Shown: positions 56,927-64,000 of the stretch, one piece after another
Layout: the number at the start of each line of letters is the position of its first letter
Numbering within the stretch: position 1 is the stretch's first letter
Source: Nitrosophilus kaiyonis
Lineage (GTDB): Bacteria; Campylobacterota; Campylobacteria; Campylobacterales; Nitratiruptoraceae
DNA: 64,000 nucleotides
Direction: 5' to 3'
NCBI RefSeq assembly: GCF_027943725.1
Contig: NZ_AP025696.1
Coordinates: forward strand, 1,527,501-1,591,500
Notes under the pieces: generated by a model
Told to the model about the DNA's origin: nothing
The model's database searches: none
Seen by the model: only the letters and a program-made list of their open reading frames with translations
Position numbers and translations under genes: made by a program

Positions 56927-57403
56927 TTATTTCATTAATAGTTGAACCTTTCTAAATAGTAATGCAAATAAAGAGAAAGCCAACAGTCCAAAATCTATTT
57001 CGCTTCCTTTATGAATCTTATCAAAAATCTCACTCTTTGTCATCTCTTCACCAGCTGCTTGATAAGCCAAAATATCAGGTGTATAATAAAAGCTAAACAT
57101 AAATATTGCAAAAACAGCAGTCATTGCAGCAGCAATTGTTATTTTATCTCTTTGAAAAAGTTTAAAGCTATAAGCTTCTCTAATTATAATAAAAAGTGCA
57201 ATAAAATTTAGCAGATAATTACTTTTCAAAAAGATTGCTGTCATTAAAAGCCCCTCTTGGTAATGAGAGAGTATCTCTTTTTGCAAATATATTTCACTAT
57301 GAAAAATCGTAGGTGCAACAATCGAACCCAATACCAATACATCGCCTAAACCAATACCAATAAGTATTATATAAATTATATCAACCCATTTTAAAATCTT
57401 CAT
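56927..57403 (-). CDS. DUF4149-like membrane protein
   Basis: 158 residues, four membrane segments (for example IIYIILIGIGLGDVLVLGS and LLNFIALFIIIREAYSF). The APTIFH-type motif (GSIVAPTIFHSEIYL) and the layout fit DUF4149. Function unknown. It overlaps prmC by 23 bases. Confidence 0.72.
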   Translation of the reverse strand: MKILKWVDIIYIILIGIGLGDVLVLGSIVAPTIFHSEIYLQKEILSHYQEGLLMTAIFLKSNYLLNFIALFIIIREAYSFKLFQRDKITIAAAMTAVFAIFMFSFYYTPDILAYQAAGEEMTKSEIFDKIHKGSEIDFGLLAFSLFALLFRKVQLLMK

Positions 57404-58229
57404 CTTCTCCCCCTATTTTTATTACAAATCCTCTATCAAAACCTGCAAAATCTTTATAAAATTTTGGTTTTAAACCTTTTTCTTCACAATATTTAGATAT
57501 CGATTCTCTTTGATCATATCCCATTTCACAAGCTAATAGTTTAACTTTTTTCTCTATTGCAATATCGATAATCTTTTTTAAAATCTCATCTCCTTTTTCC
57601 CCACCAAATAAAGCATTATGAGGCTCATATAAAACATTTTTTTCTAAATTAAAACTATTTGAAATATATGGTGGATTTGATACTAAAATATCAATTTTTT
57701 CCTCTAAACAATCAATATAAGAACAGTTTTTTAATACAATTTTATCTGTGAGTTTAAATTTTTCAATATTTTTCTTTGCTACTTCAAGAGCATCTTTTGA
57801 TATATCTGTTGCAAAAAAGTTAGAATTTTTTAATTTTAAAGCAAGAATTATGGAGATAACTCCACTACCTGTGCCAATTTCTGCTATATTATATTTTTTT
57901 TCAATTTCAACATTTTTTAAAACTTCATCTATTAAAAGCTCAGTTTCTGGTCTTGGTATAAGAGCTCTTTGGTTAATATAAAACTCTTCTGAATAAAAAG
58001 AGACCTTTTTTGTAATATACTCTATTGGAAAATGCTTTTTCCTATTTTTTAAAGCTTTTATATATAAAGATAAAATATTTGGACTTATCTCTTTTTGGGA
58101 ATTTAAAATAAGCCCTACCCTATCCATCTTTAAAAAGTGACTAAGTAATATTTCAGCCTCAAATGCAGGTCTTTGAGCCACATCTTTTAAAGCAATCTTT
58201 CCTAAATCTAAGGCTTTTTTAATTGTCAA
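57381..58229 (-). CDS. prmC: release factor glutamine methyltransferase
   Basis: 282 residues. The N-terminal helical domain, then LIPRPETELLIDEVL, SAM site IAEIGTGSGVISIILA and the catalytic VSNPPYIS. It methylates the GGQ Gln of RF1 and RF2. The start is TTG at 58229 with GAGGAAG upstream, overlapping the protease gene by 11 bases. Confidence 0.94.
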   Translation of the reverse strand: MTIKKALDLGKIALKDVAQRPAFEAEILLSHFLKMDRVGLILNSQKEISPNILSLYIKALKNRKKHFPIEYITKKVSFYSEEFYINQRALIPRPETELLIDEVLKNVEIEKKYNIAEIGTGSGVISIILALKLKNSNFFATDISKDALEVAKKNIEKFKLTDKIVLKNCSYIDCLEEKIDILVSNPPYISNSFNLEKNVLYEPHNALFGGEKGDEILKKIIDIAIEKKVKLLACEMGYDQRESISKYCEEKGLKPKFYKDFAGFDRGFVIKIGGEDEDFKMG

Positions 58230-59481
58230 GCTCTTCCTCTGTAACGCATTTTTCTCTCAAAGCCTCTTTAGATGTCTCTTCATCTTCTTGAAAGCCTAAA
58301 TTTTTAAGTCTTTCTAAAATTGGTGGATGAGAGTAGTAAAAAAAGATATAAAATGGATGTGAAAGCGGAAATTGAGAATTTTCTTCTACAAGCTTTAAAA
58401 GTGCATTTCTTAATGAGCTTTTTGATGTTAAACTTGCACCATAATTATCAGCCGCATACTCATTTTTACGAGAAACAAAGCTAATTAATGGCATAAAGAA
58501 AAATGTAAAAACTGGGCTTAAAAGTAAAAATAGAGTGATAATTGTATATGGCTGATTACTTATACCAATTTGTGTAAACAGCTCTTGAGGTAGATTTGCA
58601 AAAATAAAAAATAGAGCAAACATCATAATAGCCATCATAAATATATTTTTTAGTATATCTTTATTTACAAAATGGCCAAGTTCATGACCAAGAACTGCAA
58701 GCAATTCATCTTTAGATAATTTATTTACTAATGTATCAAACAAAACTACTCTTTTTGTTTTACCAAGCCCGCCAAAATAAGCATTCAATCTATTATCTCT
58801 TTTGCTTGCATCTACAACAAATACACCTTTTGATTTAAAACCGCTTCTATTTAAAAGAGAATGAATATCTTTTTCAAGCTCTTTATCTTCTAAAGGTTTA
58901 AATTTATTAAATATTGGAGCAATTAAAGTTGGATAAATAGCATTTATTAAAATAATTATTCCAAATACAAATAAAAATCCCCAAATCCACCAGTTTTGAA
59001 AATTTAAAATAATATAACTTACAGCAGCTATTATTAATGAGCCAAATATTAAAAACAGCAAAATACCTTTTATCTGGTCTTTTATAAAAAGAGCTAAAGT
59101 GGATTTATTAAATCCAAACTTTTCATCAAGTACAAATTTTTGGTAATAATCAAAAGGTAGTCCTACAATATAGTTTATTGCCAAGAAAATATCAACATAA
59201 ACGACTGATTTTAAAACTATATTGTCAATAACAATATTTTTATCTAGCCACTCTAAACCAAATCCTATCCAAAAGATAAAAAGAAGATATTCTACTATAG
59301 TTTCTACAATTGCAATTTTCTCTTTTTTTGCAGTATATCTTGCTGATTTTATAAATTTAGAAGGAAGCATCAATACTGGCTTTTGATTTTTTGCTTTTAA
59401 AACATATCCAGCTTGCATAACTGAAAGATATACTTTTATTAATACATATATAAAGTATATTATCGAAATCGCCATAATCAT
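58219..59481 (-). CDS. M48 membrane metalloprotease (Ste24/CAAX type)
   Basis: 420 residues from the ATG at 59481, preceded by AAGGA at 5 bases; a frame to 59550 has no ribosome site. About six membrane segments, the zinc motif LGHELGHFVNKDI, and a third ligand region in SRKNEYAADNYGA. The N-terminal layout matches CAAX prenyl protease 1 homologues. In bacteria such proteases serve membrane protein quality control. Confidence 0.9.
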   Translation of the reverse strand: MIMAISIIYFIYVLIKVYLSVMQAGYVLKAKNQKPVLMLPSKFIKSARYTAKKEKIAIVETIVEYLLFIFWIGFGLEWLDKNIVIDNIVLKSVVYVDIFLAINYIVGLPFDYYQKFVLDEKFGFNKSTLALFIKDQIKGILLFLIFGSLIIAAVSYIILNFQNWWIWGFLFVFGIIILINAIYPTLIAPIFNKFKPLEDKELEKDIHSLLNRSGFKSKGVFVVDASKRDNRLNAYFGGLGKTKRVVLFDTLVNKLSKDELLAVLGHELGHFVNKDILKNIFMMAIMMFALFFIFANLPQELFTQIGISNQPYTIITLFLLLSPVFTFFFMPLISFVSRKNEYAADNYGASLTSKSSLRNALLKLVEENSQFPLSHPFYIFFYYSHPPILERLKNLGFQEDEETSKEALREKCVTEEELDN

Positions 59482-59500
59482 AATTTTCCTTAATGTTTTT

Positions 59501-59527
59501 ATCAAATTTTTTTGATATTGTATCAAA
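59501..59527. promoter_or_regulatory. three alternating half-sites between the M48 protease and ABC-F genes
   Basis: ATCAAA, four Ts, TTTGATA, TTG, TATCAAA: two overlapping inverted repeats sharing the middle half. They lie 20 bases before the protease start and about 75 before the ABC-F start. A further repeat AAATTG-N5-CAATTT follows near 59536-59554. Possible operator; no regulator is identified. Confidence 0.45.
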
Positions 59528-59599
59528 GATAAGTTAAAATTGCATGTCAATTTAAACTATTTTTAAAGTTTAAGTTGTTTTCTTAGAAAAGGGTGATAA

Positions 59600-61537
59600 A
59601 TGGCATTAGTTGATTTAAAATCTATCTCAAAACAGTTTGAAGCGCAAAAAATATTGTGTAATGTGGATTTTTATATAGATGAAAATGAAAGAGTTGCTAT
59701 TGTTGGAAAAAATGGAAGTGGAAAATCTACTTTGATGAAAATAGTTGCAGGAACTTTAGATTTTGATGAGGGAGAGAGAAGAGTAAAACAAAATATTAAG
59801 ATAAAAATGCTTCCACAAAAACCTAAATTTGATGAAAATATCACTGTAAAAGAGGAGATCGAAAATCAGCTAAAAGAATTAAAAGAGGCAAAAAAAAGAT
59901 ATGAAGAGATAGCATCACTATTAGCTAAAGATCCTGATAATAAAAATCTATTGGAATCTTTAAACAATTTAGCCAATTTTTTAGATTTTCATAATGCTTG
60001 GAATTTAGAAGATAAAGTGGAAAGAGTCCTACAAGAATTTGATCTTAAAATTTATGAAAATAGACCTGTAAATATATTAAGCGGAGGAGAACAAAGAAGA
60101 GTTGCTTTAGCGGGACTTCTTCTTCAAAAGCCAGATTTGCTTTTACTTGATGAACCAACAAACCATCTTGATGTTTATATGGTTGAATTTTTAGAAGAGA
60201 TGATTTTAAAAGAAAAATTTACACTTCTATTTATCTCACATGATAGATATTTTATTGATAATATTGCCACAAGAGTAATAGAGATAGATGAGTGTAAACT
60301 TAGAAGTTTTAAAGGTGGATATAGTAGCTATTTGGAGCAAAAAGAGGAACTTTTAAAATCGATGCAAAAGCAGCACGAAAATCTGCTAAGACTTTTAAAA
60401 CAGGAAGAGGAGTGGCTAAGACGAGGAGTTAGAGCAAGAATTAAAAGAAATGAAGGAAGAAAAAAAAGGGTATTAGAACTTAGAGAAAAAGCAAAGAAAA
60501 ATCCAAGCCTTATAAGAAAAATCAAACTTGAATTAGAGCGTGAAAAGAAACATTTTAACCGTGAAGATGGTATAAACAAGAAAAAAATGCTATTTGAGCT
60601 TGAAAATGTAAGCAAGTCTTTAGGCGATAAACTTCTAATCAAAGATTTTACTGCTAGAATATTACAAAAAGATAGAATTGCTATAGTTGGTAAAAATGGA
60701 AGCGGAAAATCTACACTTTTAAAACTTTTACTTGGTGAAATAAAACCAGATTCAGGGACTATTAAAAGAGGTGAATTTAAGATAGGATATTTTGATCAGC
60801 ATAGAGCTATGCTTGATGATAATAAAAATTTAATTGAAACGTTCTGCCCAAATGGTGGAGATAGAGTTGAAGTTCAGGGCAAAAATATGCATGTATATGG
60901 ATATTTAAAAAACTTTTTATTTCCCAAAGAGTTTTTAGATAAAAAAATTGGAGTATTAAGTGGAGGAGAGAAAAACAGAGTCGCTCTTGCTCTTCTTTTT
61001 ACAAAAAAAGTAGATTGTTTAATTTTAGATGAACCAACAAATGATTTAGATATTCCAACTATTAATATTTTAGAAGAGTATATTCAAAATTTCAGTGGCG
61101 CTGTAATTTTTGTTAGTCATGATAGATATTTTGTAGATAAATTGGCATCAAAGCTTTTTATTTTCCATGGAAATGGATATATTGAAGAGTCTTATCAAAA
61201 CTATTCAGAATATCTCTCAATTGAAAAAGAGTTAAAAAATTTAGAAAATTTTGAAAAAGAGATTGAAAAACCAAAAAAGAAAAGAATTAAAATAAAAAAA
61301 GAAAAGCTCTCATATAAAGAACAAAGGCTTTTAGAAGAGCTTCCTATAAAAATAGAAGAGCTTGAAGAAAAACTAAAAGAAATAAATGATTGTTTGGCAA
61401 ATCCTAAATGTTATGAAGAAAAAGGTATTAACAATTTAGCAAATGAATTAGAATCTTTTAAAAATGAGTATGAAGAGTTAGTAGAAAAATATTTGGAACT
61501 TGAAGAGAAAAGAGAAAGAATAGAAAATGGAGTTTAA
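59600..61537 (+). CDS. ABC-F ATPase, Uup-like
   Basis: 645 residues, two ABC domains. First: [35 protein letters not shown]. Second: GKNGSGKST, LSGGEKNRVALALLF, LILDEPTNDLD. Between them lies a basic linker, and residues about 545-645 form a coiled coil as in Uup. No membrane segments. The family acts on ribosomes or DNA structure. AAAAGGG precedes the ATG. Confidence 0.9.
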   Translation: MALVDLKSISKQFEAQKILCNVDFYIDENERVAIVGKNGSGKSTLMKIVAGTLDFDEGERRVKQNIKIKMLPQKPKFDENITVKEEIENQLKELKEAKKRYEEIASLLAKDPDNKNLLESLNNLANFLDFHNAWNLEDKVERVLQEFDLKIYENRPVNILSGGEQRRVALAGLLLQKPDLLLLDEPTNHLDVYMVEFLEEMILKEKFTLLFISHDRYFIDNIATRVIEIDECKLRSFKGGYSSYLEQKEELLKSMQKQHENLLRLLKQEEEWLRRGVRARIKRNEGRKKRVLELREKAKKNPSLIRKIKLELEREKKHFNREDGINKKKMLFELENVSKSLGDKLLIKDFTARILQKDRIAIVGKNGSGKSTLLKLLLGEIKPDSGTIKRGEFKIGYFDQHRAMLDDNKNLIETFCPNGGDRVEVQGKNMHVYGYLKNFLFPKEFLDKKIGVLSGGEKNRVALALLFTKKVDCLILDEPTNDLDIPTINILEEYIQNFSGAVIFVSHDRYFVDKLASKLFIFHGNGYIEESYQNYSEYLSIEKELKNLENFEKEIEKPKKKRIKIKKEKLSYKEQRLLEELPIKIEELEEKLKEINDCLANPKCYEEKGINNLANELESFKNEYEELVEKYLELEEKRERIENGV

Positions 61538-61541
61538 AATT

Positions 61542-62981
61542 TTACTCCAATAAGCTTTTCTCTTCAAACTCAACTTTTTCAATCTTTTCAAACTCATCAG
61601 ATATCTTTTTAGTAGTTACATGTATATCTTTAACATCTTTATTAACTGTATCAATATGACGTGCAAGTTTTTCCCAACGCTCTTTATATAATTTGAAATT
61701 TTTAGATAGCTTTCTAAGCTCTTCTTGAATTCTTTTGGCTTGCTCTTGAGTTTTTACATCTCTAACAATAGCTTGAACTGTTGTCAAAAGTGCCATTAAA
61801 GTTGTTGGGCTTGCTATCCATACACTATTTTTTCTAGCATAATCTATAATATCTTGATGATAAGCATTAATTTCTGCAAATATAGCTTCAGCTGGTAAAA
61901 ACAAAATTGCCATATCAGCAGTTTTGCCTTTTATAATATATTTTGATGATATATCGTTAATATGTTTTTTAAGATTTTGCTTAAATTCTCTTTCATATCT
62001 TTTTTTATCATTTTCACTATTTGATTCAATCATTTTTGTATAGTTTTCCAATGGAAATTTAGAATCTATTGCAACTAAACCAATTGGCTCAGGAGCTTTT
62101 ATAACAGCATCAGCTATAACTTTTTCTCCCTCATCTTTCAATGGATATTGAATATCATAAAGCTCTCTGTTTTCTCCAAAGATGGATTTTAAAATAGAGT
62201 TTAACTGAACCTCTCCAAAAATACCTCTACTCTTTTTATCACTTAAAACATTTTGTAAACTTACAACCTCACGAGATAAATTTTCTATATTTTTTTGAGC
62301 TTCAGCAATTTTAGCAATACCGGTTATTATATCTTTGAAAGTTTTATCAACATTTTCAAAACCCTCTTTCAATCTCTCATCAACCTTGTTGCTTATCTTT
62401 TCAAGATTTGAACTAACTTTACTATTTAACTCTTCAAAATTTACCTTTAAAGCTTTTGATATTTCATCTTTAAAATCTTTTTGAGAATTTAAAGAGTCTA
62501 TAAAAAGTTTTGAATTTTTATCCATAATCTCTTGCAATATTTGATTATTTTTTTCAAAACTCTCTTTTAAAGTTTTTTCAATACCGTTATTTAATGAAAT
62601 AAAATCTTGATTAAGTTTTTCACTCTGATTTTTTAGAGCATTTGAAAATTCATAAAAATGTTTATCCAATGAACTTTTCATATCATTTTTAAAATCACTT
62701 ATACCTTTTTCTATTTTATTGAAAAGCTCTATATTTTTTGTGATTTGTTCTTGATTCTCTTTAGCATTTAAAAAAAGTTTTTCATCAATTTTTTCTAACT
62801 TTTGATGTAAAAAATTTTTCTGTTCTTCAAAATTTTTTGATAATTTTTCGCCAAACTCATAAAAATTTTTTGTCAATAACTCTTCATTTATCTTAAATTT
62901 ATTTATCTCTTTTTTTAAAAAAATAAAAGTTAATAAAACAGAGATAATCAATACGCCGAGTAACATTTCTATAATTAACAT
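61542..62981 (-). CDS. rmuC: DNA recombination protein RmuC homologue
   Basis: 479 residues. An N-terminal membrane anchor (about 3-24), a long coiled coil (about 25-230) and the RmuC nuclease-like domain: GIFGEVQLNSILKSIFG, AIDSKFPLENYTKM and FLPAEAIFAEINAY. The name comes from limiting DNA inversions in E. coli. It is convergent with the ABC-F gene, with only 4 bases between the stops. Confidence 0.9.
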   Translation of the reverse strand: MLIIEMLLGVLIISVLLTFIFLKKEINKFKINEELLTKNFYEFGEKLSKNFEEQKNFLHQKLEKIDEKLFLNAKENQEQITKNIELFNKIEKGISDFKNDMKSSLDKHFYEFSNALKNQSEKLNQDFISLNNGIEKTLKESFEKNNQILQEIMDKNSKLFIDSLNSQKDFKDEISKALKVNFEELNSKVSSNLEKISNKVDERLKEGFENVDKTFKDIITGIAKIAEAQKNIENLSREVVSLQNVLSDKKSRGIFGEVQLNSILKSIFGENRELYDIQYPLKDEGEKVIADAVIKAPEPIGLVAIDSKFPLENYTKMIESNSENDKKRYEREFKQNLKKHINDISSKYIIKGKTADMAILFLPAEAIFAEINAYHQDIIDYARKNSVWIASPTTLMALLTTVQAIVRDVKTQEQAKRIQEELRKLSKNFKLYKERWEKLARHIDTVNKDVKDIHVTTKKISDEFEKIEKVEFEEKSLLE

Positions 62982-63008
62982 TTATTACCTTTTTTCTAAC
63001 TCCAAAAA

Positions 63009-64000
63009 TCACTTTTCTAAAAATTTTAAAATCTCTTTTTCAATATCATCTTTTTCAACCACAGTATCGTGAATGATTGGTTTATTGAAAAGCTCTTCTA
63101 TAACTACAGGAATCATAATATGAAGTCTTTTTGCAATAGTAGTTAATGCTTCTAAATCACTATATTTTTTATTATCTTCATTCAATGCATTTAAAACGGT
63201 AGGAGCAAATTTTGTCCACTCTGCAGTTGAATATGCAATATTTTTTTCATCTTTATATTTTTCATAAAGTTTTATAGTTGTTGCTGTATGTGGATCCATT
63301 AAGTAATTTTTTTCAAGTGCATACTCTTTGATATACTTTTTTATCTCTTCATCACTGCTAAAATCAGCATCAAAATCTTTTTGAAGCTCCTTTAACTCTT
63401 CACTTGTTAATTCATAGTAGTTATTCTCATTTAAACTATCCATTAACTCTTTTGTTCTTTTTGCTCCAAACTTATCAAAAAGAACTCTTTCAACATTAGA
63501 TGATTTTAAAATATCCATAGCTGGAGATGTTGTTTTAATCAATGATTTATTCCTTAAATCATATCTTCCATTTTTAATTAGCTCAGTTAAAACATTATTC
63601 TCATTTGATGCAATAAGTATCTTTTTAACAGGAAGTCCCATCTTTTTAGCATAATATCCACCAAGAGCATTACCAAAATTACCGCTTGGAACTATTAAAT
63701 TAACCTGTTCTCCTATTTTTATCTCATCTTGTCTTACAAGCTCTAAATAGCTGTGAAAATGGTATATTGTTTGAAAAATAATTCTTCCAAAATTTACAGA
63801 ATTTGCAGCACTAAGTTTTATACCTTTTTCTTTTAGGATTTCATTAAATTTTTTAGAAGCTAAAAGATTTTTTAAAGCTGTCTGTGCATCATCAAAATCG
63901 CCGATAATTCCAATAACTTTTAGATTTTTTCCATCTTCGGTTACCATTTGAAGTCTTTGAACATCACTTGTCCCACCCTCTGGATATAAACATGCAACTT
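63009..64000 (-). CDS. thrC: threonine synthase, C-terminal part
   Basis: The frame runs off the window edge; 330 codons are visible. From the edge it reads VACLYPEGGTSDVQRLQMV, then the PLP phosphate loop VPSGNFGNALGGYYAKKMG, and STAEWTKFAP near the end. The first ATG inside the window (63947) is internal. The PLP Lys lies outside. It converts phosphohomoserine to threonine. Confidence 0.93.
   Translation of the reverse strand, partial: VACLYPEGGTSDVQRLQMVTEDGKNLKVIGIIGDFDDAQTALKNLLASKKFNEILKEKGIKLSAANSVNFGRIIFQTIYHFHSYLELVRQDEIKIGEQVNLIVPSGNFGNALGGYYAKKMGLPVKKILIASNENNVLTELIKNGRYDLRNKSLIKTTSPAMDILKSSNVERVLFDKFGAKRTKELMDSLNENNYYELTSEELKELQKDFDADFSSDEEIKKYIKEYALEKNYLMDPHTATTIKLYEKYKDEKNIAYSTAEWTKFAPTVLNALNEDNKKYSDLEALTTIAKRLHIMIPVVIEELFNKPIIHDTVVEKDDIEKEILKFLEK

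Noticed and set aside
61515-61560. Bidirectional terminator between the ABC-F and rmuC genes
   Set aside because: Only a 5-bp GGAGT/ACTCC stem with an AT-rich loop is present, too weak to call.

Overview
The window is strongly AT-rich, densely coding DNA from a bacterium of the phylum Campylobacterota (former Epsilonproteobacteria). The evidence is gene order and gene content: rpmH-rnpA-yidD-yidC-jag-mnmE, a PpiD-like protein directly before ftsA-ftsZ, the run hemA-proS-fxsA-hemC-decarboxylase-ogt, a DUF2018 gene, and a UbiD-type decarboxylase of the kind used in futalosine menaquinone synthesis. The very low GC suggests a deep-branching, possibly vent-type lineage (Nautiliales or Nitratiruptor-like), but the genus cannot be fixed from the sequence. 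No tRNA, rRNA, CRISPR array, insertion sequence or prophage was seen.

Layout. 1-3332: ribosomal protein L34, RNase P protein and the membrane-insertion genes, all overlapping or abutting on the minus strand. 3393-8582: a CBS protein, a P-II-like protein with a double DUF1538 membrane protein, and clpB behind a near-perfect sigma-70 promoter. 8934-13759 (plus): ctpA, purC, purS, purQ, an SH3 membrane protein and plsC. 13749-22597: a metal-resistance island with an RND tripartite pump, PepSY and small His/Cys proteins and an ArsR regulator, divergent from a cytochrome c and an SO_0444-type permease; a perfect palindrome lies between the two arms. 22637-32037: proA, a flavoprotein broken by a stop codon, HDOD, gpsA, a K+ channel with a partner RCK protein, gatB, a ThiE-like gene and atpB. 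32139-45480: lptB, tsaE, trpD, an antiporter, repair, quinone, haem and prenyl genes. 45621-56117: an RND pump, ftsL-like, rsmH, bioA, ppiD, ftsA and ftsZ. 56147-64000: mlaF, prmC, an M48 protease, an ABC-F ATPase, rmuC and the C-terminal part of thrC.

Two things stand out. First, two genes (rnpA, and the SH3 protein after purQ) have no ATG, GTG or TTG where they must start, but have ATT behind a good Shine-Dalgarno sequence. Second, most larger intergenic gaps are filled by one composite repeat family: arrays of 7-base units (ATTAGTC, ATTAGTA, ATTGGTA) at one edge, a shared junction close to GAAATTGGCCGCTTC, a long pyrimidine-rich stretch, and often inverted 7-base units at the other edge. 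Two copies also carry a 183-bp hairpin-rich module; these copies are direct repeats flanking bioA. The repeats run into gene ends and appear to have supplied the C-terminal codons of yidD, bioA and the thiE-like gene.
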